Of a stretch of DNA of 64,000 bases, positions 1 to 9,974 are shown one piece after another. A model generated the notes under the pieces. That model saw only the letters and a program-made list of their open reading frames with translations, did no database searches and had not been told where the DNA came from. Position numbers and translations under genes: made by a program. This DNA is from Pyropia yezoensis. Its lineage: Eukaryota; Rhodophyta; Bangiophyceae; Bangiales; Bangiaceae. The DNA is taken from NCBI GenBank assembly GCA_009829735.1, contig CM020618.1, positions 36,804,894 through 36,868,893 of the forward strand. Direction: 5' to 3'. The first letter of the stretch is position 1; every line of letters begins with the position of its first letter.

Positions 1-550
1 CCTTGAGCGGGTTTTGGGAAAAGCCAGGCACGCTGGACCCCGTAAACACAAACGCCACGTCCCGCCAGCCCATCTCGGCGGCCACCTTGGGCGCCAGCTC
101 CGCCAGCGCCGCGCACAGCTCGTCAAAGTTTTCCCGCGACTCCATGCACAGGGGCATCCCCTCCATCATCTGGGTGATGCGGTCGTCGGAGTAGCCCTTG
201 AGCCGCAGCACGTTGATGTACGTGCCCATGTTGGCGAGCGCCCAGTTCCACCGTGCAAACTGGAGGTTGCGCCCGTTATCGACCCTGCGGGCCACGCCCT
301 CGGGGGAGTTCCACTTGATGTACTGGTCAGAGACGTGCTTGGCCAGGAAGGCCTCCTGGTCCGCCTCGGGGATGGGGGGGATGGCCGCCACGTCCACTTT
401 GGGGAAGAGGGGGTAGGTGGACCGGTTCTTGTGCTGCACGTGCGTCATGGCACGGAGGAGCTTGCCACGGTCCGCCTTGTAGACGGGGGTGAGGAGGTCC
501 ACCAGCTCCTCCTCCGTGACGGTCTGGGAAACATGTGGGAGGGGCGCCAT
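1..550 (-). CDS. Unknown protein, 5' part only (runs off the window)
   Basis: Open minus-strand frame from an ATG at 550 down to base 1 with no stop, so only the first 183 codons are present. The start MAPLPHVSQTVTEEELVDLL is a soluble, well-mixed sequence, unlike the Gly/Pro shadow frames around it. Later parts include YIKWNSPEGVARRVDNGRN, an Asn/Trp-rich helix (FARWNWALANMGTYINVLRL) and, at the window edge, VFTGSSVPGFSQNPLK. A GSS motif in such a context occurs in some nucleotidyltransferase-like domains, but the rest of that domain lies outside the window, so this is only a hint. No signal peptide or membrane segment is seen. I do not recognise the family. That it is coding is well supported by the long uninterrupted frame and its balanced amino-acid composition. 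Confidence 0.7.
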   Translation of the reverse strand, partial: MAPLPHVSQTVTEEELVDLLTPVYKADRGKLLRAMTHVQHKNRSTYPLFPKVDVAAIPPIPEADQEAFLAKHVSDQYIKWNSPEGVARRVDNGRNLQFARWNWALANMGTYINVLRLKGYSDDRITQMMEGMPLCMESRENFDELCAALAELAPKVAAEMGWRDVAFVFTGSSVPGFSQNPLK

Positions 551-990
551 CGCCGCGCAGACGGGGGGGGGAGACGAGGTGGGGTGGGGTGGGGCGGGGG
601 GAGGGAGTGTCGTTTGCGCAGCCGACCACTGACGGCGAGTGGGGGGGGAGGGTGTAGGAACGAGCTCTCGGTGTGGGAGGGGGGGGGAGGAGCGTGTCGC
701 AGCCTCGGACGCTTGATGCCCGATGCCCCAGTGCGCCGTGGCGGGGGGCGGCTTTTAAACTGGGCGACGGCTGTCGAGGGGGGGGGCACTGCGGTGGCGT
801 CCGTCACCGGACCCGCTAGGCAAAGCTGCCCCACCAGGGCGCCCACGCCAGCTGGGCGTTCCCCACCGCCCGCAGCCCGTCCTTGGCGGAGGGGCACCTC
901 CACAGTGGAGCGGCGGGTGTGCCGTTCCTCGGCGAAGGGCCGGCGGCCGCCATTACTGGGGGGAGTCGGTTGTTCGGGCGGGGGGGGGGG

Positions 991-1180
991 GACAAGGCGA
1001 GGGGAAAGGCGCAAGACAATCCAGCGCCTGCCACCCCGCGGCTGCGCGCAAGCCCGGGGAGGGAGGGGCCGCCGGAGGGGGGGGGGACAAGGCGAGGGGC
1101 AAGGCGCCAGCGGATCCAGCGGCGGCCACCCCGCCAGCTGCGCGCAAGCCCGGGGGAGGGGTCGCCGGGGGGGGGGGGCC
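991..1180. repeat. Tandem duplication, about 95-bp unit, two copies
   Basis: The segment starting GACAAGGCGAGGGGAAAGGC at 991 recurs at 1086 as GACAAGGCGAGGGGCAAGGC, and both copies continue through GCTGCGCGCAAGCCCGGGG. The copies differ at several positions, so the duplication is not recent. Confidence 0.7.
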
Positions 1181-3199
1181 GGGGGTGGCGGGACAGGCGG
1201 CGCTGGCCTTTTTCGGCACGTCCGCCGCGGGACCGGCGGGCGCCCCCCCCCCCGCCCGTCCGTCCCGGCGGGCGCCGCAGAGGACGCGGGCGGACTCGGT
1301 GACCAACGCTGCTGGCGCCCCCCCTGTGCGCGCGCCCGTACGGCCGTGAACCCCCCGTGTGGCCGTGCGCCGGCGCGGGTGGGCCCGTTGGCGAGCGTTG
1401 GTGAGCAAAAAAAAAGAAAATACACGGACCAAAGAGGGGTGGCCCCCAACACCCAGCTGGGGGCCACCCTGCAGCCGCAGTGTCCTTGTCAAGGCGGGGC
1501 AGTGGGGGGCGGCGCAGCGGGGTCGATTGGGGGACCACCGATCGGCATGCCTTGACCTTGCATTCCGGGCGTTTTCCGCTCGCGCAGGACTTTGCAACCC
1601 CCTCTCAGTGGGCCCTGCAGGGAAGGGGAGGGGCGGGGGGGGGGGAGGCGGCGGTAGCCGTGGAGAATGAAAGAAAGAAGCACCAAGAACCCACCGGGGC
1701 AAAGGCCGTCCTGTCGCATCCCCCCACGCGGCCGCGGGGGGAATGGGGCCGGCCCCCCTCCCAAAAAACGAGACCAACACGCCGTCAACGGATCTTCCAC
1801 GAGACTGGGCCCCGTGGCCGCCGTCCCTGCGTCATCGGGTGCGCGCCTACCGTATCCCCCCCGTTGGCGCGTGCGCGCCCTCTGCCAGCCGTGCAATCGT
1901 CCAACGGCACGCACGGCGGCGGTCGTGCGCGTCGGAGGCGGGGGGACAGCTGTAGGTAGCAGCCACAGCGGGTGGGGGGGGGGGGGGGGGGGGGGGGGGA
2001 GCAGGCCACGGGGCGCGGCCGGACAGCGTGGGGGGGAGGAGGGACCGGGGGGGGGGGATCCCACACGGCCAGATATCAAAGTGTGGGCGTGTGGGGCCAG
2101 AGCGGACGTGCCTCATTGGTACACAACATTGGTATGTACACAACTGCCAGCAACGCCCAGAAGACGAGCAGGGACAAATAGGGAGAGACACAGGTGGGCA
2201 CCCAGAGTCAGGCTGGCAGCGAGAGAAGCGACGCGTCCTACACGACCAGATTCGCCATGTCTATGAGCTCCTCTTTTTTCGCGCACTTGTTTCTGCGTTT
2301 TTCACGTCCGAGCTTCCCGTTGCTTCATGGGATAGCAAAGCCAACTGTCCGCCACGGGCCTTTTTCATCTGGGCGTACGGGGCGCTACTGGACGCAGTAG
2401 CGCCCTGGGGGGGGGTTGATGGGGGGCAGGGAAGGGGGGGTAGGTAGGTATGAAGCAAACATGAAGCTGCAGAAGGCTACGAAGAGGGGGGAGGGGGGGG
2501 GGGGCAGCCTGGGGGTGTGGCGGGGGCCGTAGGGGGAGGCAAGCGTGGGGGCCCCCCAGCGGCTGGCCGGTGGGAGGCCAGCGGCTGGTGCGGTGGGGGA
2601 GGGGGGAAGTGGCTGCCAGGGGGGGGGGACGGCAGCGGAACGGCTGGGGGAGGAGTCAGCGAGGGGTGTGGGGGAGGGGGCACCCGGCGCCTGGTGGGGG
2701 GTGGGGGGGGTGGGGCGTGCGGGAGGGAGGCCATTGCTACGACACACCACCACCACCACCACCACCACCAACACCACCACCGCCGCCCCCGCCGCCGTCG
2801 CCGTCGGTACCGCCGTCAGGCCAGGGGAAAAATGCGCACCGTCTGCGGCGTCAACCACCCCCGCCACCGCCGCCACGTTCGCCACCCCCGCCAACGCCGC
2901 CCGCCCCCGCCACCCCCACCGCTGTCACATCCGTCGACACACCTGCAGCCACCCCAGCCTGCGCCGCCCCACACGCACCCCACTCCCCCCTCCCCACCGC
3001 AGCGTGGCCAGGAGACCGGCCTGCGCCCACCGCGCCTGTCGCGGCCGCCGCACCGAGAAAAAAAAGAGAACGACCGCCCCACCAACAAGGACAGACACCA
3101 CCACCGCCACCACCGCCACGGTCGCCACCACCTCCACCACCACTAGCGGACCCCCACGGCACTTCCCACAGGGGAGGCCACTCCGGTGGCAACGGCTCG

Positions 3200-3232
<33 letters not shown>
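3200..3232. repeat. C33 homopolymer
   Basis: Uninterrupted run of about 33 C. Its length is likely variable and hard to sequence correctly. Confidence 0.9.
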
Positions 3233-3846
3233 ACTGCCCCGCTTTGGTGACAGCCCCCCACCGGGCAGCGGCCGCGCCTCACCCCTCGCGCAGCGGCCGC
3301 GACCCACCCCCGCACCACGTTCGCCCCGACCGCCACCGCCGCGCCTACCGACGTAAGCGCTCCCACTCCGTGGCCGCCCCCGCCGTGGCGGCAGACACCC
3401 CCGGCGAGGTGGTCGAGGCAACCGCGCGCGAGGCGCTCACCGAGCTCATCGCTCCCGCCTGCGCAACGCTCGCGCGCGCCCGCGCCGTGGGCGCCGCCGC
3501 GCCCACCACCCCGACGACCGTGACGGCGACCGCGGCAGGCCTCGATCGGGGGGGGTACCCCCGCCCGACGTGGGGGGCGGACGCTCGCGTCTGCCGCCCG
3601 AGGCAGCCGCAGTGGCGGTGGCGGCGCCGGTGGCGGCGTCGGTGGCGGCGTCGGTGGCGGCGTCGGTGGCGGCGGGCGCACCCTCTCACCGAAAGGCTAG
3701 GGAATTCGCCCCTTTGGCCAGGATCCCCGGGGTGACCGCACATGACATGGTACTCTGGTTCGCCCACTGTACGTGGTCCGTTGCACACCCCCCCCTTCCC
3801 CCCTTCTCCCCCCCCCACGGCCGCCGCGACTCGGTACAGAGCCCCC

Positions 3847-4557
3847 CTACGCCCCCCCCGACGGCGGTGGGCCCACCTTGAGCACCGCCACCTCCACCCA
3901 CACCCCCGCCCCCCCCTCATCGGCAGCGGCCGCGGCCGCCACCGCCGGCGCCACCCCCACCGCCTCGGGGGTGCCGTGGAGCAGCCGCCGGCCGCCGGTG
4001 CGCATGCCCACCACCCCCCGCGCCACGCCGGGTGGCACGGCAGACGCGGCAGCGGCGGCGCCAAGGCCACCGTCGGCGGCGGCAGCAGTGGCGGCCGCGG
4101 CACCGCTGGCGGCCGCCACAAACGACCGGGGCGCCCCCGCGGCGCGGGTGTTGGCCAGCACCGCCCCCGTGCGGCCGTCGACGACGCGGTAGTGGGCAAT
4201 GACGGGAGCACCAGGGGTAACGTCCCGCCGTAGGCCGGCGCCGCCCCCAACCGACGGCACAAAGGTGTCTTGGTAGGTGAGCGGGAGGGGTGGCGGCAGA
4301 GACGCGGTGGGGGGGGCGGCAGCAAAGGCGGGGAGGGCGGCGGCGGCAAGGGCATGAGGGGGAAGGGGGGAAGCCACCGCCATACTGGCAGCGGCGGCGG
4401 CGGCCCGGGCGGCTTCGGCGAGGGCGACCCGGCGAGAGACGACCGCGCCGCCGGGGGGGGGAGCGCCCGACCGGCACTGGGCCGGACGGCAGGCGGGCGG
4501 GCGCGCGGGGCGGGGGCGGACGGCCGGCAGCGGCCGGGGTGGGGTCAGGTACGCCAT
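3847..4557 (-). CDS. FKBP-type peptidyl-prolyl isomerase-like protein, probably plastid-targeted
   Basis: 236 codons from the ATG at 4557, which lies in a strong GCCATGG context; an in-frame ATG at 4602 adds 15 residues and is the alternative. The first ~90 residues are rich in Arg, Ala, Pro and Ser, like a plastid leader with a hydrophobic second part. The C-terminal half follows the FKBP pattern: VIAHYRVVDGRTGAVLANT (strand and turn), a P-x-SF stretch, then GVVGMRTGGRRLLHGTPEAV (the GMk.GgkRrl.iP block), and a final strand VWVEVAVLKVG. FKBPs catalyse cis-trans isomerisation at proline; many plant and algal members act in the thylakoid lumen. Several aromatic active-site residues of FK506-binding forms are not conserved, so catalysis is uncertain. 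An Ala-rich insertion interrupts the domain. Confidence 0.6.
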   Translation of the reverse strand: MAYLTPPRPLPAVRPRPARPPACRPAQCRSGAPPPGGAVVSRRVALAEAARAAAAAASMAVASPLPPHALAAAALPAFAAAPPTASLPPPLPLTYQDTFVPSVGGGAGLRRDVTPGAPVIAHYRVVDGRTGAVLANTRAAGAPRSFVAAASGAAAATAAAADGGLGAAAAASAVPPGVARGVVGMRTGGRRLLHGTPEAVGVAPAVAAAAAADEGGAGVWVEVAVLKVGPPPSGGA

Positions 4558-4668
4558 GGCGAGGTCGGATGTGTCCTGAGAGAAAAGCAAAGGGGAGAGC
4601 ATCGCGGGCGTGCTCAGCTAAGGGGCACCAGCGATGGGGAAGACGAAGGGACCCCAGAAACGACGTGC

Positions 4669-4791
4669 TATAGTGCGTCCCGTAAAAAGTGGACGTGCAC
4701 GTGTCGTGATCATGTCAAATATCGGCCACAAGACCAATCAAACCCACACTGCACGACCTGTGCACGTCCACTTTTTACGGGACGCACAATA
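4669..4791 (+). mobile_element. 123-bp MITE, TA-flanked, copy 1
   Basis: Near-perfect terminal inverted repeats of about 30 bp (GTGCGTCCCGTAAAAAGTGG at the left end, its complement at the right), each bordered by TA. The interior is only about 60 bp, so the element can fold into a long hairpin. A second copy of exactly the same length lies at 52183-52305 in the opposite orientation. TA borders point to a Tc1/mariner-type transposase acting in trans; no coding sequence is present. Confidence 0.9.
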
Positions 4792-6339
4792 ATCCCGATT
4801 TGCCAGAACACTGCGGGCCACACCCGCACTTCTTGGCTGCAGTGGTTGGAAAAAAGATAAGATTAAAATCTACATGCAGTAATATTGAATTAACATATTA
4901 ATATCCATTTTTTAACATATTGTTTGTTGCTGGACTTGCCTCAACATCGCAGCTGCGCCGCCGTGCTCGCCCGACACTTCGTCGCCCAGACACTGCTCTC
5001 CACACCTGCTCGCTCCTCGCGCTCTCGTTGCTGACTTTTTTGCCAGCCAGGGCAGTACTGAAGGCGGCGATGGATCGGCTGCGACCCTCGGTGGGGCGGC
5101 AAAGGCGACAGAGGCAGTGGCCGTGGCAGCCTCGGCCGTAGTGTTCTTCAGCGCCGCGCCGACCCCCCACCGTAAATGGTGCGTGCAAGCATGACAGTGG
5201 GGGGTCGGCGGCCAGGGAGGCGGCGAGGAAGTCTGCGGGTGTCAGCGAGAGCAGTGGTGAGAAAAGTAGCATCGTCCGCGTGAGCGTCAGACTTTCGCGC
5301 AGCGCCCGTCCTGTTGAGGCTGCTACGTGGCGTGGCGGGGGTAAAGAATGAGATAACAAACAGGACAAGGGGCAGTGGGGAGAAGGGGGGGGGGGGGAGG
5401 GGGGCTCACCCAGCATTTAGTCAAAAAGCATATAACGGGAAAGCGCCAATTTGTTAATATATAACCAATCTATGATAAAATCTATGAATTTAAGGCATCG
5501 GTTTTAATGGTGCCAACAATGCCAAGAAGTCTTGGACCAAGACAGCCGAACAGAAAGCACAGAGGCACGGGGAACCTTCGCATTTGAGAGTGAATATTCG
5601 CATAGGTATTGGGTTGTCTGCCCCAGGTCCGCTCACGACTGAAGTCGTCTTCATCCTATATAACCTCGTAGGGGTGAGGATTACTTCGTCGAGCTGCGTC
5701 AAAGGACGCCTTGGAGGCCGGCGGCAAGGTCGAATGCAGTTTTTTTCTTGTATGCGTTGTCTCTGTGTGAATAAGGCGAAGAAGACTGCCGAGCACGCCT
5801 GACGCGCGGGCGGGCGAGCGCGACGGTCCCCCTTTTCTTCCAACCTAAGTATAACTATTCGCTACCTATCAATCACGCTTCACACCCTGCGCTTCCTCCG
5901 AGAGTGCCCTCTGCAGGATGTGCCAGCTCACCACACACATCTTTCGAATTGAATTGCTGCTTGATCTGATAGAGGTTCGATGTGCGCCGCTGTTCTGGCG
6001 ACAAGATGAAGAGACGCGTACTTGCCACCCAGAGGTCCTTCACAACGAGGCTCCCAGCACGCGGGGTTAGCGGGGCAACGGCAGCAGCCCGCCCGCCCGC
6101 GAGCGCCCGTGTGCCGTCGGTCGCCGTCCCTGCCCGCAGCTGGCGCCGCGTGCAAGGGGAGGGGCACCCGCGAGTGTGCCTGCGGCATCGAGTGGATAGG
6201 CTCCGCGAGCGCCCGCCGGCGCAGCTCCCCCCGGGAAGGAAGGGGCGGAAGATGCCGAGGGCGGCCTGATGGCGGCGGGGGGGGCGTGGCAGGTTGTGGA
6301 GGAAGAGGAGGCGGCGGCGAGTGGGGTGACGGCTGGGAT

Positions 6340-6677
6340 TAGGGTTGTGCAACACGCCCCTTTTGGCCAGGCGTGTCGGCGTGACACGCTACAACACGGT
6401 ACAACACGCCTTTTCGCGCCGACCACGCCCAACACGCCCGAAGTGCCCCCCCCACATTAGCCAAACCAACTCTATTTAATGTCACATTTTCGAATGAAAT
6501 AGAGCCTCAGGCGACACCGAGAGACAATCTCGCCTAAATATTGCGCCTCTCATCTCTAACACGCCCGGAACACGCCCTTCCTATTGGCAGGCGTGTCGGC
6601 GTCACACGCCTAAAACACGACTTAAAAACGCCTGAGGCGTGTTTGTGTGTACGCCCCAGGCGTGTTGCGCAACCCTA
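6340..6677. mobile_element. hAT-type non-autonomous element (MITE), 338 bp
   Basis: The ends are inverted repeats: TAGGGTTGTGCAACACGCC at the left and the near complement GGCGTGTTGCGCAACCCTA at the right. It is flanked by a perfect 8-bp duplication GCTGGGAT (6332-6339 and 6678-6685), the target length typical of hAT transposons. The interior carries many copies of ACACGCC or its complement GGCGTGT in both orientations, resembling the subterminal binding motifs of hAT transposases. A central AT-rich part has no coding capacity. The intact target duplication supports insertion at this site by transposition. Confidence 0.9.
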
Positions 6678-7397
6678 GCTGGGATGGCACTAAAACTTTA
6701 GGTGGACGCTTGGTGGGCGCTTGGTGGCGGCCGCATCCCGGCGGGATCATCATAGGAATCCGTTCAAGAAGATCCCAACGGCCAGGGTATTTCCTCAAAC
6801 GGCATGGAACGCTTTTTCAGCTGGAAAAAGGGCCGTACTGTATTTCGAGCGTTCCGCGTCGTCTGTGGAACCCCCCGCCCTCACCCGACAGCGCGTCACG
6901 GCCAATCGCCTCCAGCCTGAAATATCCGTCAGCCATTCGTCCACCACAGGCCTGGCCACCGAATCCCAGTCGTTGGAGCCAACCAGCGTGCGCCCATCGC
7001 AGGCACCTCGCCCGCCCCCAGCCACGCAGCCTGCAGGCTGTTCCATCGCCGGGGCGCCCCAGAGCCGTACGTTCTCGACGGGGGGTACGGGCGGCAGCGA
7101 TTGGTGGTCCGCATGCAACTGAGACCGCCTGCGATTCGGTACCCCCCGCCGCCGGGGAACCGTGTCTGCTGATTGCTCGCGGCACCGCCCCTGCGCACCC
7201 CCCGCGGGCAGGGTGAGTCGCCGATCCCCTCGACCCCACATCTACCAGCTGGTTGCTCGTCCTTCCCGCACCCCGACGCCGTGCTTCCCGTCACCCCTGT
7301 CCCGGCCAGCCACCTCACCCCCGCCCCCCGCATTCCCTCCGACTCTCCGGCTGCCTCCGTTCGCTCCCCCGCCCTCTCCCCCCCCTCCCCCGCCACC

Positions 7398-9175
7398 ATG
7401 GGTGTCCTCGATGTGTGCAGCCCCGGCGTCGTGACGGGCGAGAAGCTGTACGCGCTGCTCAAGTACGCGCAGGAGCACAAGTTTGCCATCCCCAGCGTCA
7501 ACTGCACTTCCTCCAGCACCATCAACGCGGCGCTCGAGTGCGCTCGCGATGTCAAGTCCCCCATCATGATCCAGTTCTCCAACGGGGGCGGCGCCTTTTA
7601 CGCCGGCAAGGGCCTGTCCAACGAGGGCCAAAAGGCCGCCGTCCTCGGGTCCGTGGCGGGCGCCCTCCACGTGCGCGCCATGGCCGAGCACTACGGCGTG
7701 CCGGTGGTGCTGCACTCGGATCATTGCGCGAAGAAGCTGCTGCCGTGGCTGGACGGTACGTGGTTGGGGGGGAGGTACTTTTTCGGGCAGCGGGCGAGCG
7801 GCAGGGCCGGGAGGGGCGTCTTCTGTCGTCGGCAGACAGGTGCAGCCTGTTTGGGTTTGACTGTTATTCGTCATGGAGGGGGCGATGCTGGTTGGGCGAC
7901 CGCCGTTGTGCGCGTGGGGCTGGGCTGACTCGACTCGCTTGTCTCTGTATTTGGCTGTGTCCGTGACATGGCGTTGATTGTGTGGTCCTGGGGCGCAGGC
8001 ATGCTGGAAGCCGATGAGAAGTACTTCAAGGAGCACGGCGAGCCGCTGTTCAGCTCCCACATGGTACGTGGTGTGAGAGTCGAGCTGTGCTGTGTGAATC
8101 TGGCCGGGAGGTGAGCCATCCACGGCGTGCCCGCCTCAATTGGGGTGCTTCTGCGTGCGACGGGTTACGGGCCATCGCAGAGGCCAGTCCATGCTTCTGC
8201 GACTGTGTAGCTGACCATTTTTTTCTGCTACGTCTGGGTGTCGTTTGCTGGTTGCGCAGATTGACCTGTCGGAGGAGCCCCTCGATGAGAACATTGAGTT
8301 GTGCATCGAGTACCTCAAGCGCATGGACAAGATCAACTGTGTGCTGGAGATGGAGCTGGGCATCACTGGTGGAGAGGAGGACGGTGTGAACAACGAGGAC
8401 GTTGACATGGAGAAGCTCTACTCGCAGCCCGAGGAGGTGGACCAGGTGTACACCGCCCTGTCCAAGGTGTCCAAGAACTTCACCATTGCCGCGTCTTTCG
8501 GCAACGTGCACGGCGTGTACAAGCCGGGTAACGTGAAGCTGGCGCCTGGGTTCCTGGGCAAGCACCAGGCTTTCATCAAGGAGAAGCACAACACCACTGA
8601 CGACAAGCCGGCGCTGCTCGTCTTCCACGGTGGGTCGGGGTCGACCAAGGAGGAGATTCTCGAGGCCATTGGTCACGGTGTGATCAAGATGAACATTGAT
8701 ACCGACACCCGTACGTTCCTAGCTGCCTTCTTGATGCCACCGTTCTGGGTGGTGGCCAGCGACTTGGATGGAGGGGTGGCGCTGCGTGGAGCGTCATGCG
8801 TTGACGTCTTTCCGCCGGCTGGTTACGCGGGGCAGGTGTCCCGTCCGCGGTTGCTCGCTTGTCCTTTGCTGTGGTGCAGACACTGACTAGCGTTTGTCTT
8901 GTTTTCTGGTCTCACACTCGCGTCGAGTATTGTGACTGCCGCTGCTTTGAGCTCTGTTGCCCCTGGACTCAGAGTGGGCCTACTGGGAGGGCATCAAGGA
9001 CTTCTACAAGGCCAAGGAGGGTTACCTGCAGAAGCAGATTGGCAACCCCGACGGCGACGACAAGCCCAACAAGAAGCACTACGACCCGCGCGTGTGGATT
9101 CGCAAGGCCGAGCAGTCGTTTGTCAAGCGCCTGACAGAGGCGTTTGCGGACCTCAACTGCACGGACGTCAACTAA
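7398..9175 (+). CDS. FBA: Class II fructose-bisphosphate aldolase
   Basis: Four exons: 7398-7755, 7999-8063, 8260-8710, 8973-9175, joining to 358 codons, the usual length of the long class II family (yeast Fba1 type). The zinc-dependent enzyme splits fructose 1,6-bisphosphate into dihydroxyacetone phosphate and glyceraldehyde 3-phosphate in glycolysis and gluconeogenesis. Seen: the VVLHSDHCAKKLLPWLDG metal/active-site block at the end of exon 1, ELGITGGEEDGVNN, FGNVHGVYKPGNVKL and FHGGSGSTKEE (further metal and phosphate ligands), the MNIDTDTQWAYWEG junction across intron 3, and a conserved tail. There is no transit peptide, so it is probably cytosolic. The ATG has a perfect GCCACCATGG context. 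All three introns start GTACGT and end AG. Confidence 0.97.
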
Positions 9176-9974
9176 TCCAGTTGTCGGTGCTCACGTCGCC
9201 TGTTCCTGAACCGTGCGCTGGTGCTGCTTTGGCAGGGGGGTGGTGGACAGGGAGCCCCCCGTCTCGTTGCAGCCGCGTCTGGCTCGTGTATTGCTTGTCG
9301 ATTGGTGTTCGTAGAAGGGAGAGATGGTCGCTGCATGCCTGCGTTTGCTTTGAGTGTGCGTCATACGGGGGGTCGCGTCAGCCCAAGCTGCTGTTGAGCG
9401 CTGGGCTTTTTTTTGTGTCCGATGCCTGCATGGATATTGTCCGTCGAAGTGGACGTGGTGCTCGCAACCGCTGCTTGGTCCACGTCTGTCCTTTGAGTCG
9501 AGGTGCCGTCGACGCACTCGCGGTCGGTAGGTACGGACGCAGAGGGAGCGCCAGACAGCCCTATTTTCAAGTATCGTCCAACGTCCACTCGCATTTCAGT
9601 CGCGAGCCGGGTGTCCCGAAACACCCGTGTCTCTTTCATCCGATTGATTTGGTAGCTATTGAGCTCGAACATAATTCGTTGCACAACGTTTTCAACCTCC
9701 GTCCCCAGATGTGGCCAGAAGACAACTGTCAGCACTTTTGGTCGTGACCTGACGTGGACCGCGAAAGGCATCGTCGGCTTCGATCGTGAGCGTTCGCCAG
9801 CGCCCGCGCCGCCGTCGCATCCGCCAGCTGCACGTCCGCGCACGTGGAGCCCGCCTTTCCACATCCTACCTGCCGCCTCCACCACTGGTCGCTCTACTGG
9901 TGCGCCGCCCGCCAGAAGGGGACACCTTCTCTCCTTGCCCTCATCCCTCGCCCACGTCTCTTGCCTGCATCACC
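9176..9974. other. Intergenic: aldolase 3' flank and TCF25 leader
   Basis: No gene recognised. Less GC-rich than its surroundings. A short hairpin GGGTGTCCCGAAACACCC lies near 9609. The last ~150 bases before the TCF25 start are C-rich. Confidence 0.5.

Larger units (their letters stand above)
551..3846. other. Intergenic, low-complexity GC-rich stretch
   Basis: No recognisable gene. It holds long G and C runs (1974-1999 G26; 3200-3232 C33), a (CAC)n tract near 2744-2780, a 12-bp GTGGCGGCGTCG-type repeat near 3625-3676 and a tandem duplication at 991-1180. Long open frames occur in both directions here, but they translate into Pro/Gly/Arg-rich sequence and overlap each other, as expected from base composition. 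Confidence 0.6.
4603..7397. other. Intergenic region between FKBP-like gene and aldolase
   Basis: No gene recognised. It contains a 123-bp MITE, a markedly AT-rich patch around 4852-4930, a moderately AT-rich stretch to about 6000 with no convincing coding signal, a hAT-type MITE at 6340-6677, and the C-rich leader of the aldolase gene from about 7200 to 7397. Confidence 0.6.

Noticed and set aside
14..1555. 513-codon plus-strand frame over the first 1.5 kb
   Set aside because: It is antisense to the well-composed minus-strand frame at 1-550 and is Arg/Gly-rich, as expected from GC-rich DNA.
2740..2800. CRISPR-like or regularly spaced repeat
   Set aside because: It is a simple (CAC)n tract; no spacer-repeat structure exists anywhere in the window.
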